NCBI RefSeq assembly: GCF_001436095.1
Contig: NZ_AYYK01000016.1
Location: 56,337-120,336, forward strand
Direction of reading: 5' to 3'
DNA: 64,000 bases
Source: Lapidilactobacillus dextrinicus DSM 20335
GTDB taxonomy: Bacteria > Bacillota > Bacilli > Lactobacillales > Lactobacillaceae
Each line of letters starts with the position of its first letter. Position 1 is the first letter of the stretch. Under the pieces are notes generated by a model that saw nothing but the letters and a program-made list of their open reading frames with translations, was not told the DNA's origin and did not search any database. Shown piece after piece: positions 8,476 through 18,655 of this stretch. The translations under genes and the position numbers were made by a program.

Positions 8476-9420
8476 TTAGGCAGAGGCTTGTTGCCGCTTT
8501 TCTGCGAGTTCATTTAATTTACGCAATCGATGGTTAATTCCTGATTTAGAAATTGGGCCACTAGGAACTAATTGACCAAGTTCACTTAAAGTTTTATCAG
8601 GATAGGCTAAACGGAGCTCAGCAATCTCGCGTAACTTAGCTGGTAAACTTTCAAAACCAACTGTGGCTTCTAAATATTTAATATTCTCAATTTGTTTAGC
8701 TGCTGCATCAATTGTTTTATTCATATTGGCTGTTTCGCAATTAACCAAACGATTAACTGAATTGCGCATATCGCGGACAATCCGAATATCCTCAAATTTC
8801 AACATCGCGTTGGTCGCACCAATTACCTGTAAGAAATCAGCGATCCGTTCTGCTTCTTTCAAATAACTAATATAGCCACTGCGCCGCTCTGAAGTTTTAG
8901 CATGGAGTTCAAAGTCATTCATCAATTTAAGAATATCGGCGTTATGTGTTTCATATAATGAATAGATCTCTAAATGATAACGACTTGTCTCCGGATTATT
9001 AACACTACCGCCTGCTAGAAATGCACCGCGCAAATAAGAACGACTTAATTCAGTGTCATTCATAATCCAATCAGGGATATTAGGCTTAATCGTGTATTCT
9101 TCAGCATTCATAATATCCAGGTCTTGTAAGACCATCATTGTTTGTCGCAATACTCGAACAATATATTGATTGTTTTTTTTCAATTTCATTTTACGTTGGA
9201 CAGAAAGCTCGGCTTCAATCTGATAAACCTGCTTCAATAGCGAATAAATTCGCCGTGCTGTCGCGGGATTTTCTGTTTGAACGTTTAAAATAAATTGATG
9301 ATTGGTTAAAGATAATGCGCCATTCATGCGTAATAGCGCCGCTAATTCTGCGCGAGCATGGGCCGGATGAACTTCCAATTGCGTCAGTTCTTTTTTTACA
9401 TCACTTGCGTATGACGCCAT
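8476..9420 (-). CDS. whiA: DNA-binding protein WhiA
   Basis: 314 residues. WhiA proteins combine an N-terminal LAGLIDADG-homing-endonuclease-like fold with a C-terminal helix-turn-helix. In actinobacteria it is a sporulation regulator; in Firmicutes it affects division and chromosome segregation. The characteristic stretch [23 protein letters not shown] is seen in the middle (about residues 130-150), and the HTH with [24 protein letters not shown] at the end. It lies 12 bases after yvcK in the conserved rapZ-yvcK-whiA operon. Confidence 0.96.
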   Translation of the reverse strand: MASYASDVKKELTQLEVHPAHARAELAALLRMNGALSLTNHQFILNVQTENPATARRIYSLLKQVYQIEAELSVQRKMKLKKNNQYIVRVLRQTMMVLQDLDIMNAEEYTIKPNIPDWIMNDTELSRSYLRGAFLAGGSVNNPETSRYHLEIYSLYETHNADILKLMNDFELHAKTSERRSGYISYLKEAERIADFLQVIGATNAMLKFEDIRIVRDMRNSVNRLVNCETANMNKTIDAAAKQIENIKYLEATVGFESLPAKLREIAELRLAYPDKTLSELGQLVPSGPISKSGINHRLRKLNELAEKRQQASA

Positions 9421-9432
9421 TTACTCAAATCC

Positions 9433-10452
9433 TTACTTCCTAGTATGTTGAAAGGCCCGATTCAGGATTTCCGTTGCCACCTTATCCCCATCATGAAAAA
9501 CACCATGGTCATGTAGCGAAAGGAAATCATCTGAAATCACACAACGACATTGCGCTTGGAGCCCATTAAAGTCATGTTTAACCTGGGTTAAATATTCATC
9601 GTATTTTTGATAATCAAGGAAATTATCAGGCACTTTGCCAATATTGACTAAAACGGTGTCGACATATTGACCACCAAGATGTTCATTAATGACACGAACA
9701 TGCTCTGCATCAGTAAAATGTTCCGTTTCACCTTTTTGCGTCATAATATTACAAATATAAATTAGTTCAGCATTACTTTGACGAACAGCTTCACCAAGAT
9801 TTTTAATCATTAAGTTCGGCAAAATACTGGTAAACAAGCTACCTGGTCCTAAAACAATCACATCTGCTTCCGCAATCGCCTCTAAAACAGGTTGAACAGC
9901 CGTTGGTTCCTCATCGGGCGTATCTGTATCTGTGACCCAAACACGTTTGATCTGTTTACGCTCACCAGAAATCTCCGTTTCACCAGACACGATTGACCCA
10001 TCTTCAAACTCTGCATTAAGGGTCAAAGGTTCATTAGAAGCAGGATAAACATGGCCATCGACTGCCATCATTTGCGATAGTGTCTGGACAGCGTCAAAAA
10101 TGTTACCTTGCATTTCCGTTAGTGCCGCAATAATTAAATTACCAATCGCATGTCCTGCAAAAAAAGAGTCTTTACTGTCAAAGCGATATTGCAGCACATC
10201 TAGAAATTCTGGATCGGCATCTGATAAGGAAACAATCACATTACGAATATCACCCGGTGGCACCACGTTAATATAATTGCGAATAATACCTGAAGAACCA
10301 CCATCATCAGCCACGGTCACAATTGCGGTAACGTTAGCATTTTGTGCGCGTAAACTACCTAAAATAACTGGTAAACCAGTACCACCACCAATAACGACTA
10401 CTTTAGGCCGACGTCCTTTAATCACACGGACAATTTTATTATCTGTTGTCAT
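9433..10452 (-). CDS. yvcK: gluconeogenesis factor YvcK family protein
   Basis: 339 residues of the CofD/YvcK family. It binds UDP-sugars and links carbon metabolism to cell-wall synthesis in Firmicutes. The nucleotide-binding [10 protein letters not shown] lies at about residues 22-31, followed by [10 protein letters not shown] and PPGDIRN, all hallmark motifs. The ATG overlaps the rapZ stop by four bases (ATGA), so translation is coupled, and whiA follows closely. Confidence 0.95.
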   Translation of the reverse strand: MTTDNKIVRVIKGRRPKVVVIGGGTGLPVILGSLRAQNANVTAIVTVADDGGSSGIIRNYINVVPPGDIRNVIVSLSDADPEFLDVLQYRFDSKDSFFAGHAIGNLIIAALTEMQGNIFDAVQTLSQMMAVDGHVYPASNEPLTLNAEFEDGSIVSGETEISGERKQIKRVWVTDTDTPDEEPTAVQPVLEAIAEADVIVLGPGSLFTSILPNLMIKNLGEAVRQSNAELIYICNIMTQKGETEHFTDAEHVRVINEHLGGQYVDTVLVNIGKVPDNFLDYQKYDEYLTQVKHDFNGLQAQCRCVISDDFLSLHDHGVFHDGDKVATEILNRAFQHTRK

Positions 10453-11339
10453 GAGCGATTTACCGTCTCTTTACGCTTATTTAAATCACGGTGCGTAATA
10501 TCCACCGGATAATCTAATTTAGCTAAGTCCTCACCAATGCGTTGTGCAAAAGCGACTGAACGATGTTGACCACCTGTGCACCCAATAGCGATTGTTAAAC
10601 TAGTCTTACCTTCTTTAACATAACCTGGTAAGGCAGTTTTCAACATTGTCAGTAATTCTTGATAGAAAGTTTCACTCGTTGGTTGACTAAAGACGTAATC
10701 AGCCACGTCCTCATCTAAACCTGTTTTAGGTTTAAACTCCGGAATATAGTAAGGATTCGGCAAGAAGCGCACATCCATCACAATATCAGCATCAATTGGT
10801 AGGCCGTATTTAAAACCAAAGGACATTGCCTCAATATGGAAAGTTGGAGCATCTTGAGTTTTAAAGTTTTCAAAAATTTCTTCACGTAATTGCCGGGGTG
10901 ATAAATTCGTGGTGTCGATCATCAGTTGGGCCCGATTACGCATTTCTTGCATTAACGTCCGTTCTTTAGTAATACCATCCATTAATCGACCTTCCATCGC
11001 TAATGGGTGTGAACGCCGTGTTTCCTTATAACGGCTCACTAATTCTTCATCGGAAGCATCCAAGAATAGAATTTTAGTGGTGACAAAATTCGTATTCTCC
11101 AAGCCAGATAACATATTAATAATTTCGTCATAAAAAGCTCTTGAACGCAGGTCAATGACTAAGGCTATCTTAGTAACCTTGCCTGATTCTTTTAATAATT
11201 CCCAGAACTTCGGTAATAAGTTAGGTGGCATATTGTCCACACAGAAATAACCGAGATCTTCGAAGGATTGTATCGCTACTGTTTTACCAGCACCGCTCAT
11301 TCCCGTAATAATAACCAAATTTAAAGTTTCTGCTGTCAT
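10449..11339 (-). CDS. rapZ: RNase adapter protein RapZ (YvcJ)
   Basis: P-loop protein of 296 residues that binds nucleotides. In enterobacteria it controls glucosamine-6-phosphate synthase through small RNAs; in Bacillus the YvcJ role is less clear. Walker A GMSGAGKT is at residues 13-20, and the C-terminal RapZ signature [17 protein letters not shown] is intact. I take the ATG at 11339 ([13 protein letters not shown]) with AAGGAAG before it; an upstream in-frame start at 11381 has no ribosome site. First gene of rapZ-yvcK-whiA. Confidence 0.95.
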   Translation of the reverse strand: MTAETLNLVIITGMSGAGKTVAIQSFEDLGYFCVDNMPPNLLPKFWELLKESGKVTKIALVIDLRSRAFYDEIINMLSGLENTNFVTTKILFLDASDEELVSRYKETRRSHPLAMEGRLMDGITKERTLMQEMRNRAQLMIDTTNLSPRQLREEIFENFKTQDAPTFHIEAMSFGFKYGLPIDADIVMDVRFLPNPYYIPEFKPKTGLDEDVADYVFSQPTSETFYQELLTMLKTALPGYVKEGKTSLTIAIGCTGGQHRSVAFAQRIGEDLAKLDYPVDITHRDLNKRKETVNRS

Positions 11340-11445
11340 AAAGCACTTCCTTAATAAGTCATAACAATCCGGGCGTTTCATTTTTCATTGTAGCCTAGTC
11401 TACAAGGGAAAGCAACTAAGAGTCGTTGAACGCAAATTTTGGCTA

Positions 11446-11482
11446 AAAAAAGATATGACGCTGGCACGTCATATCTTTTAAA
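11446..11482 (-). terminator. terminator of the uvrBA operon
   Basis: AAAAGATATGACG / CGTCATATCTTTT stem with a six-base loop and T-run on the minus strand, immediately after the uvrA stop. Confidence 0.88.
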
Positions 11483-11484
11483 AT

Positions 11485-14373
11485 TTATTCTTCTGTCTCA
11501 GTTGTCGCTGCGCTCATTTCCACTTCTTTTTCTGCTAAAGTGCGTTGACGGTCGCGGTCAAGAATTGTTTTTAAGTATTGACCGGTATAACTTTCCTTAA
11601 CTTCCGCTAATTCTTCAGGTGTTCCAGTAGCGACGATATAACCGCCACCTTCACCGCCTTCTGGACCAAGATCAATTAAGTGATCAGCTGTTTTAATCAC
11701 ATCTAAATTATGCTCAATAATTAAAACAGTATTGCCATCATCAACTAACCGATTTAACACTTGTAATAAACGCTTGATATCATCAGCATGCAACCCGGTA
11801 GTTGGTTCATCCAAAATATACAAATTATGACCAACGGATTGTTTATGCAGTTCAGAGGCTAGCTTCATTCGTTGAGCCTCACCACCAGATAACGTGGTAG
11901 CTGGCTGTCCAAGTTGAACATAGCCCAAGCCAACATCAACAATGGTTTGTAGTTTACGACGAATTTTTGGAATAGCCGCAAAAAAGTCCAAAGCTTCTGC
12001 AACTGTCATATGCAAAACATCAGAGATATTCTTATTCTTATAAGTTACTTCCAAAGTTTCTGAGTTATAACGAGTGCCATGACAAACTTCGCAAGGTACA
12101 TAAACATCAGGCAGGAAGTTCATCTCAATCTTAATAATGCCATCGCCTTTACAAGCTTCACAACGACCACCTTTAACGTTGAAACTAAAGCGACCTTTAG
12201 TATAACCACGTAACTTAGCTTCGTTCGTTTGTGCAAATAGGCCACGCACATCATCAAAAACACCAGTATAAGTCGCCGGATTACTACGTGGTGTCCGGCC
12301 AATTGGACTTTGGTCAATATCAATCAAGCGATCAATATTTTGCCAACCTACAATTTTCTGATACTTACCGGGCTTTTCAGAATTGTGATTAAGTTTCTGG
12401 GCCAAGACGCGTTTCAAAATTGTGTTAACCAAGGTCGATTTACCTGAACCAGAAACACCGGTCACAACATCAAACTTACCCAGTGGAAAACTGACGTCAA
12501 TATCTTTCAGGTTATGTTCGGCAGCACCGACGATTTTAATCGACTTGCCGTTACCTTTACGGCGTTTTAATGGTACGGGAATAAATTCCTTGCCAGCCAA
12601 ATACCGACCAGTTAATGACTTAGGATTAGCCGCCACTTCTTCAGGTGTTCCGGCGGCCATGACATGCCCTCCGTTTTCACCAGCGCCTGGGCCAATATCG
12701 ATTAAATAATCAGCAGCACGCATGGTATCTTCATCATGTTCGACCACAATTAAAGTATTACCAAGATCCCGCATTTTCTTCAATGATCCAATTAAGCGAT
12801 CATTATCGCGTTGATGCAAGCCAATGGAAGGTTCATCAAGAATATACATGACGCCAGAAAGATTAGAACCGATTTGGGTTGCTAAGCGAATTCGTTGTGC
12901 TTCACCACCGGATAAAGTAGCAGCAGCACGTGATAGCGTCAGATAATCCAAGCCAACATTCATCAAGAATGATAGCCGATCCTTCACTTCTTTTAAGATT
13001 GGTTTGGCAATCGTCGTATTTTGTTCCGATAACGTTACTTCTTTGAAAAACGGTAAGGCATCCTTAACCGCATAGTCGGAAACTTCCGCAATATTTTTGC
13101 CACTAACCTTAACGGCTAAAGCTTGCGGATTTAAACGTGCCCCATGGCAAGTTTCGCAAGTTAATTCCGTCATATACTGCCGCATCGTTTGACGTGTGAA
13201 ATCACTATTCGTTTCTTTATAACGGCGTTTAACATTAGTAATCACGCCTTCAAACTCAACATCAACATCGCGAACGCCGCCAAAATCATTTTCATAGTGG
13301 AAATGAAACTTCTTATCGCCATTCCCATATAAAACAATATTGCGTTGGCGTTCTGTTAACTTGTTGAAAGGTTTGTCCATATTGATCTTAAAGGCATGAG
13401 CTGCTTGTGCTAGTAACTCTGGATAGTATTGCGAACTAATGGGATTCCAAGGCGCTAAAGCACCCTCATTTAGGGTTAGCGAAGGATCTGGCACGACTAA
13501 GTCAAGATCGACTTCCAGCTTAACGCCAAGCCCATCACAGTCTGGACAGGCACCAAACGGCGCGTTAAATGAAAATAGGCGCGGCTCCATTTCGCCAACA
13601 GTAAAGCCACACAATGGACAAGCGTAATGTTCAGAGAAAACCAGCATCTCGCCGCCAATAACATCAACGTTAGCGTAACCATCAGATAAGCGCAACGCCG
13701 CTTCAAGTGAATCAAACAAACGTGAACGAATGCCGTCTTTAACGACTAAACGATCAATCACAATATCGATATCATGTTTCTTGTTCTTATCTAACTCAAT
13801 CTCATCCGTAATTTCGTGCATCTCGCCGTCAACACGCATCCGCACATAGCCTTCACGTTGAATCTTTTCAAAAGCTTTTTTATGTTGACCTTTTTTAGCA
13901 CGTACAATTGGTGCAAAAATCTGAATTTTAGTTCTTTCTGGTAAACTAAGAACTTTATCCGTCATTTGATCCACCGACTGACTCGAAATGACCGTACCAT
14001 CATTAGGGCAAATTGGCGTACCAACTCGGGCCCACAATAAACGTAAATAGTCATTGATTTCTGTGACTGTACCAACAGTCGAGCGGGGATTTTTCGAGGT
14101 TGTTTTTTGATCAATTGAAATGGCTGGGCTTAAACCGTCAATCGAGTCAACGTCAGGTTTATCCATCTGCCCCAAGAATTGACGTGCATACGCCGATAAA
14201 CTTTCTACATAACGGCGTTGCCCTTCTGCATATAACGTATCAAAAGCCAACGAACTCTTTCCAGAACCGGATAAACCGGTCATTACGACTAATTTATCCC
14301 GGGGAATCGTCACGTCAATATTCTTTAAATTGTGTGCTCGCGCACCGTGAATCACTATTTTATCATTTGGCAA
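11485..14373 (-). CDS. uvrA: excinuclease ABC subunit UvrA
   Basis: 962 residues, the DNA damage sensor of nucleotide excision repair. It has two ABC ATPase modules, each split by a zinc finger: first Walker [13 protein letters not shown] (about residue 33), CPLC...CPDC finger, signature [12 protein letters not shown]; second Walker [16 protein letters not shown]...CEVC finger, signature [12 protein letters not shown]. The start is TTG at 14373, behind GAGGTGGG, one base after the uvrB stop, so uvrB and uvrA are cotranscribed and probably coupled. Full length for the family. Confidence 0.98.
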   Translation of the reverse strand: MPNDKIVIHGARAHNLKNIDVTIPRDKLVVMTGLSGSGKSSLAFDTLYAEGQRRYVESLSAYARQFLGQMDKPDVDSIDGLSPAISIDQKTTSKNPRSTVGTVTEINDYLRLLWARVGTPICPNDGTVISSQSVDQMTDKVLSLPERTKIQIFAPIVRAKKGQHKKAFEKIQREGYVRMRVDGEMHEITDEIELDKNKKHDIDIVIDRLVVKDGIRSRLFDSLEAALRLSDGYANVDVIGGEMLVFSEHYACPLCGFTVGEMEPRLFSFNAPFGACPDCDGLGVKLEVDLDLVVPDPSLTLNEGALAPWNPISSQYYPELLAQAAHAFKINMDKPFNKLTERQRNIVLYGNGDKKFHFHYENDFGGVRDVDVEFEGVITNVKRRYKETNSDFTRQTMRQYMTELTCETCHGARLNPQALAVKVSGKNIAEVSDYAVKDALPFFKEVTLSEQNTTIAKPILKEVKDRLSFLMNVGLDYLTLSRAAATLSGGEAQRIRLATQIGSNLSGVMYILDEPSIGLHQRDNDRLIGSLKKMRDLGNTLIVVEHDEDTMRAADYLIDIGPGAGENGGHVMAAGTPEEVAANPKSLTGRYLAGKEFIPVPLKRRKGNGKSIKIVGAAEHNLKDIDVSFPLGKFDVVTGVSGSGKSTLVNTILKRVLAQKLNHNSEKPGKYQKIVGWQNIDRLIDIDQSPIGRTPRSNPATYTGVFDDVRGLFAQTNEAKLRGYTKGRFSFNVKGGRCEACKGDGIIKIEMNFLPDVYVPCEVCHGTRYNSETLEVTYKNKNISDVLHMTVAEALDFFAAIPKIRRKLQTIVDVGLGYVQLGQPATTLSGGEAQRMKLASELHKQSVGHNLYILDEPTTGLHADDIKRLLQVLNRLVDDGNTVLIIEHNLDVIKTADHLIDLGPEGGEGGGYIVATGTPEELAEVKESYTGQYLKTILDRDRQRTLAEKEVEMSAATTETEE

Positions 14374-14374
14374 A

Positions 14375-16375
14375 TTATCCCACCTCAGCCTTTAATTCCA
14401 GTAAAGCATCGCGCAAGTTAGCGGCTGTTTCGAAATCAAGTTTCTTAGCAGCTTCTTGCATTTGTTGAGTTAAGCTCTTAATGAGTGCTTTCTTCTCATC
14501 TTTGCTCATTTCATCAAAGTCAACCGATTCATCAGCAACTTTATCAGATTCTGTCACCGCTTTAGTTGCTTGAATTGCCGCACGAATTGGTTTAATAATC
14601 GTGGTTGGCGTAACATGATGTTCTTCATTAAATTTCTCTTGAATATCGCGGCGTCGCTGAGTTTCATCAATTGCCACCCGCATAGAATCCGTGATTTTAT
14701 CCGCGTACATGATAACTTTCCCATGTGAATTACGCGCTGCACGTCCAATCGTCTGGATCAATGGTCGTTCGGAACGTAAGAAACCTTCCTTATCGGCATC
14801 AAGAATCGCAACTAAGGAAACTTCAGGAACGTCAATTCCTTCACGCAGTAAGTTAATCCCAATTAAGACATCAAACTTACCCATTCGCAGATCTCGCAGT
14901 ATTTCCGTTCGTTCCAAAGTTTTAATATCGCTGTGAAGATACTTAACCTTAATTCCTAAATCCTTTAGATAATCGGTTAAATCTTCAGCCATCTTCTTGG
15001 TTAAGGTTGTCACAAAAACACGTTCATTTTGTTCAACACGTTGATTAATCTCACCAACTAAATCGTCAATTTGTCCCATAATTGGGCGCACTTCAACTTT
15101 AGGATCTAATAAGCCAGTTGGTCGAATAATCTGTTCAATCTTTTCATCAGTTTGGGCCAATTCATAAGGACCTGGCGTTGCAGAAACATAGAGAATTTGA
15201 TTCACATGTTGCTCAAATTCTTCTAATTTCAAAGGACGGTTGTCCAAAGCGCTTGGTAACCGGAATCCGTAATCAACCAACATCTGTTTACGCGCACGGT
15301 CGCCATTATACATACCCCGAATTTGGGGCATCGTCACGTGTGATTCGTCAATCATAATATTGAAGTCTTTAGGGAAGAAGTCTAACAGCGTAAATGGTGG
15401 TTCACCTTCAGCACGACCTTCCATTTGTCGAGAGTAATTCTCAATGCCTGAGGTATAACCCATTTCTTGCATCATTTCAATATCATAAGTTGTCCGTTGT
15501 TCTAATCGTTGCGCTTCTAACAACTTATTGTCTGCTTTAAGTTCTTTTAACCGGCCATCTAATTCAACCTGAATCCGTTTAATCGCCGCATCCATCTGCT
15601 CATCATTAGTCATAAAGTGAGTCGCCGGGAAAATTGAAACTTGTTCACGCTCACCAATCACTTCACCAGTTAAAGCGTCAACTTCGACAATACGGTCAAT
15701 TTCATCACCAAAAAATTCGACACGCAAAGCATGATCATCTCGCGAAGCTGGGAAGATTTCGACCACATCGCCGCGCACACGAAAACGACCACGTTGAAAA
15801 TCAATATCATTGCGGTCAAATTGAATGCTAACTAACGCTCTCAATAAATCATTACGCTCTAGCGTCATCCCCTCACGCAATGACAAGACACTATCTTGAT
15901 ATTCGCGAGGATCACCTAAGCCAAAGATACAAGAAACAGACGCAATGACAATCACATCATTACGCTCCAACAATGAACTAGTTGCTGAGTGCCGCAACTT
16001 ATCAATCTCGTCATTAATTGATGAATCCTTTTCAATATAAGTGTCACTTGAAGGCACGTAAGCTTCTGGTTGATAGTAATCATAATAACTGACGAAATAT
16101 TCGACGCGATTATTAGGGAAGAATTGTTTAAATTCACCATACAGTTGTCCAGCTAAGGTCTTATTATGAGAAATAATTAACGTTGGCTTATTTAAGTTAG
16201 CAATAACATTGGCCATGGTAAACGTCTTACCAGTACCAGTGGCACCTTCAAGAATCTGATACTTATTACCTGACTTAAAGTCGTTGGTAATGCGATCAAT
16301 AGCTTGCCCCTGATCACCAGCAGGTTGATATTTAGAAACTAACTCGAATTTATGATTGGTTTCGCGATTGAACAA
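14375..16375 (-). CDS. uvrB: excinuclease ABC subunit UvrB
   Basis: 666 residues; helicase-like subunit that verifies damage and recruits UvrC. Walker A GATGTGKT is near residues 44-51, the beta-hairpin region [12 protein letters not shown] follows, helicase motifs DESHVTMPQ and IGRAARN are present, and the C-terminal UVR domain ([25 protein letters not shown]) is intact. I choose TTG at 16375 ([17 protein letters not shown]) because AGGGGG precedes it; a longer in-frame TTG at 16408 lies inside the leader hairpin region. Expected to be SOS-induced through the LexA-like box at 16507-16520. Confidence 0.96.
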   Translation of the reverse strand: MFNRETNHKFELVSKYQPAGDQGQAIDRITNDFKSGNKYQILEGATGTGKTFTMANVIANLNKPTLIISHNKTLAGQLYGEFKQFFPNNRVEYFVSYYDYYQPEAYVPSSDTYIEKDSSINDEIDKLRHSATSSLLERNDVIVIASVSCIFGLGDPREYQDSVLSLREGMTLERNDLLRALVSIQFDRNDIDFQRGRFRVRGDVVEIFPASRDDHALRVEFFGDEIDRIVEVDALTGEVIGEREQVSIFPATHFMTNDEQMDAAIKRIQVELDGRLKELKADNKLLEAQRLEQRTTYDIEMMQEMGYTSGIENYSRQMEGRAEGEPPFTLLDFFPKDFNIMIDESHVTMPQIRGMYNGDRARKQMLVDYGFRLPSALDNRPLKLEEFEQHVNQILYVSATPGPYELAQTDEKIEQIIRPTGLLDPKVEVRPIMGQIDDLVGEINQRVEQNERVFVTTLTKKMAEDLTDYLKDLGIKVKYLHSDIKTLERTEILRDLRMGKFDVLIGINLLREGIDVPEVSLVAILDADKEGFLRSERPLIQTIGRAARNSHGKVIMYADKITDSMRVAIDETQRRRDIQEKFNEEHHVTPTTIIKPIRAAIQATKAVTESDKVADESVDFDEMSKDEKKALIKSLTQQMQEAAKKLDFETAANLRDALLELKAEVG

Positions 16376-16408
16376 ATGGCTGCCCCCTAAATATGGTCTC
16401 GAACACAA

Positions 16409-16444
16409 AAGCCCTTTTTGAGCCGTACTGGCTAAGAAGGGCTT
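16409..16444 (-). terminator. hairpin in the uvrB leader (terminator or attenuator)
   Basis: Arms AAGCCCTTCTTAGCC and GGCTCAAAAAGGGCTT form a long stem with a short loop, followed on the minus strand by TTTTGTGTT. It sits between the putative uvrB promoter and uvrB, so it either stops read-through from the upstream HD gene or attenuates uvrB. Confidence 0.6.
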
Positions 16445-16494
16445 GTTCTAATCACAACTAATTGATAATATTTAAGACTCAAAATACACTAAAT

Positions 16495-16520
16495 ATTCTA
16501 CCATACCGAACATAGTTTCG
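16495..16520 (-). promoter_or_regulatory. putative uvrB promoter with LexA (SOS) box
   Basis: On the minus strand CGAAACTATGTTCG (16520-16507) matches the Gram-positive SOS box CGAACRNRYGTTYG at 12 of 14 positions, with the right half-site intact. It ends directly before an extended -10, TGGTAGAAT (16503-16495). The box overlaps the -35 region, where LexA would block RNA polymerase. Confidence 0.6.
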
Positions 16521-16559
16521 CTATATTTAGGCTTGTCAATTTCAAAAGATTAATCACGC

Positions 16560-17195
16560 TCACTGGCGCTTTAATAATTCATCAGAAATCGCCACTAACC
16601 GCGCTCGATCGGCAAACTGTTCGTTTAATAAGTCGGGCAAAACTTCATTTAAAAAGTACTGAACGGATTTTAATGATTTGAATTGAATAATTGTACTTAA
16701 ACTTTCACGGAAAATATCTAAATAGACCGATTGGGGATTACCTTTTTGAATTTCACCAAATGATTCATACAATAAATCAACCTTATCCGCAACAGATAAA
16801 ATCTGCCCTTCTAGCGTTTCATCCTTACCTTCTGATAAGCGACGCATATAACGTTCCTGTAAAAATTCTGGAATTTCATTTTCAATAAAGTTCTGGGTCA
16901 TTCGCGATTCCACTTCTGCTAATTGACGGCGCAATTCGTGCGTCGCATATTTAACAGGTGTCTTAATATCACCAATGAATCGCTCTGTATAATCGTGATT
17001 GAGCGCTTTTTCGTATAGGCGCTGCCAATTGACTGTCTGCCCACTTTCTTCCTCTATATCGCCTAATAATTGGGCAATTTCGGCTACTTTGAACGAATGT
17101 GCTGCGACCGTATGCTCTTGATATTTAAAAAAACCTGGCGCACGATTTAAAGTCTCTAAATTCGACAAACCTTCGATATATTCATGCATTCCCAT
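16560..17195 (-). CDS. HD-domain phosphohydrolase, YfbR-like
   Basis: 211 residues of the HD superfamily. Metal-binding residues are visible: His28/His33 in QEHTVAAHS, His67-Asp68 in NHDYTERFIGD, and Asp137 in VADKVD. This spacing resembles YfbR-type 5'-deoxynucleotidases, but the protein is longer and lactobacillus homologues are uncharacterised, so the substrate is unknown. The ATG follows AGGGGG by 10 bases, with a second ATG two codons later. It lies upstream of uvrB in the same direction but is separated from it by a promoter and hairpin. Confidence 0.8.
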   Translation of the reverse strand: MGMHEYIEGLSNLETLNRAPGFFKYQEHTVAAHSFKVAEIAQLLGDIEEESGQTVNWQRLYEKALNHDYTERFIGDIKTPVKYATHELRRQLAEVESRMTQNFIENEIPEFLQERYMRRLSEGKDETLEGQILSVADKVDLLYESFGEIQKGNPQSVYLDIFRESLSTIIQFKSLKSVQYFLNEVLPDLLNEQFADRARLVAISDELLKRQ

Positions 17196-17605
17196 ACAAA
17201 AAATCCCCCTGTCACTTTAAGATAAATTTTTACTATCGTATCACTTTGACAGAAGGATGTACAAAAAAATACTTTATTCAATTAGAGTTGCAAGGTAAAG
17301 CAGCTGCTTCATATCTACGCGAAATACGCTGGTGGATCGCTGAAAACTCGATTTGAATCAAATGAATTTGTCTTGACGCGCTAAAAGTTCAAGACCTAGA
17401 ACTGCTGTGTTGGACAAAAATTTAATCTTAATTAGCTCACTTAAACTTAGCATAAAAACCAATATATCTTTGGTGTTAAATACTTGATAGGATTCTACTA
17501 CCGTCTATCTAAGGACTATTTCTGCGCCATACAAAAATCAAAGCATCAAGTGATAATAATTATTATTTAATAAGGTCCACTACTTATAAAATAATTTAAC
17601 TATGT
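17196..17605. other. intergenic stretch without recognised features
   Basis: About 410 AT-rich bases between the HD-domain gene and the PTS terminator. No ORF with a ribosome site, no tRNA and no convincing repeat. A short open stretch around 17290-17350 could be decayed coding sequence, but I cannot name a parent gene. Confidence 0.4.
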
Positions 17606-17658
17606 AAAAAAAGTGCCTCAAAATCATTAAAGTATTTATTAATGATTTTGAGGCACTT
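17606..17658 (-). terminator. terminator of the PTS operon
   Basis: Very long stem: AAGTGCCTCAAAATCATTAA pairs with its complement across a short AT loop; on the minus strand seven Ts follow. Confidence 0.93.
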
Positions 17659-17734
17659 CATCAGAATAACCACATCTCTAATTATTAAGATTATTAATAT
17701 GAACAAGTATTCACTTACACATTACTCATAAAGC

Positions 17735-18226
17735 TTACTTCTCACCAGATTTTCCGTTCAGTAAATCCTTCATCTCAACTTTGTCATTTTGTGGCATTAT
17801 CTGGATAAATACATTAACGCCTTTGTCAAGAATCCGCTTGAACGCGTCATTTTCAGAGTCACTTGTAGAAATCGTATGATAAATACGCTCTCTGCCTTGT
17901 TTTGCACCCATCCCTCCTAAATCAATTTCTTTAATATCGATACCATGATCAATAAGATACTCAAGAGATTCTGGGACCTTTGCAAGTATAATGGTTGGTG
18001 CTTCTAATGGTTCTGAAAGAAATGTAACTGCATCTTCTCGAGTAAACACGCCGATTGCCATTGACTCGGGAATTGCATTTTCAAGTACATTAATCATAAA
18101 ATCATCGGTGGCAACACCGTCATCTACAATAATTACTTGTTCAGCGTTAGTAACTTTACTCCAGGCAGTCATGACCTGTCCATGGATAAGACGATCATCG
18201 ATTCTTGTTAAGACTAAGTTTTGCAT
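17735..18226 (-). CDS. PTS mannose/fructose/sorbose family, EIIB component
   Basis: 163 residues. It transfers phosphate from EIIA to the incoming sugar. The active-site histidine is His15 in RIDDRLIHGQV, the signature of the sorbose/mannose EIIB family. The ATG at 18226 follows AGGAGGAG at ideal spacing although it lies inside the end of the EIIA gene (32-base overlap), so the start is well supported. Last gene of transaldolase-EIICD-EIIA-EIIB. The transported sugar cannot be read from the sequence. Confidence 0.92.
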   Translation of the reverse strand: MQNLVLTRIDDRLIHGQVMTAWSKVTNAEQVIIVDDGVATDDFMINVLENAIPESMAIGVFTREDAVTFLSEPLEAPTIILAKVPESLEYLIDHGIDIKEIDLGGMGAKQGRERIYHTISTSDSENDAFKRILDKGVNVFIQIMPQNDKVEMKDLLNGKSGEK

Positions 18227-18629
18227 GTTTTCGTTCTCCTCCTAAAGATAGATTAATAAGTTCAATTCCAGCACTCATCTTATCCAACGCTATATTTGTT
18301 AATTCCTTAACTGTTGTCTTTTCGTTACGCACAGTAGCAACACTTATTAGCATTGGAAGATTCATTCCTGTAATCAATGTGAACGAATATTTATTCTTGA
18401 GAAAACCAGCAGAATTATATGGTGTGCCACCTTTAATATCACAAAATACTATTGTATCGCCAACCATCTCTGCTAATACATCAGAAATTTTATCCCGATA
18501 ATCGTCAGGAGACTGGCCCGGGTGCAACTGAATTGCATAAATTTGTTTTTGTGGTCCAACAATCATTTGCAAGCTAGCTAGTAGCCCTTCGCAAAATGGA
18601 CCATGACTCAATAATAAAATATTAACCAT
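18195..18629 (-). CDS. PTS mannose-family EIIA component
   Basis: 144 residues; phosphocarrier with active-site His9 in ILLLSHGPFCEG, and the family motif DIKGGTPYNSA in the middle (two active-site-loop Gly and Thr residues). The start at 18629 follows AAAGGAAA; an in-frame extension to 18704 overlaps the EIIC-EIID gene and has no ribosome site. It begins 26 bases after the EIIC-EIID stop, and its 3' end overlaps EIIB by 32 bases in another frame, which implies coupled synthesis of the two soluble domains. Confidence 0.9.
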   Translation of the reverse strand: MVNILLLSHGPFCEGLLASLQMIVGPQKQIYAIQLHPGQSPDDYRDKISDVLAEMVGDTIVFCDIKGGTPYNSAGFLKNKYSFTLITGMNLPMLISVATVRNEKTTVKELTNIALDKMSAGIELINLSLGGERKHAKLSLNKNR

Positions 18630-18655
18630 TATTATTTCCTTTCTTAAAACACTAG

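Noticed and set aside
13439..13715. Antisense open frames inside uvrA and other large genes
   Set aside because: They mirror the codon pattern of the real gene, lack ribosome sites and have no protein-like composition.
16376..16408. Longer UvrB starting at TTG 16408
   Set aside because: No ribosome site; the start would lie within the leader hairpin region, while AGGGGG precedes TTG 16375.
17290..17420. Short open stretch possibly from a transposase or other decayed gene
   Set aside because: Too short, no start signals and no motif that I can name.
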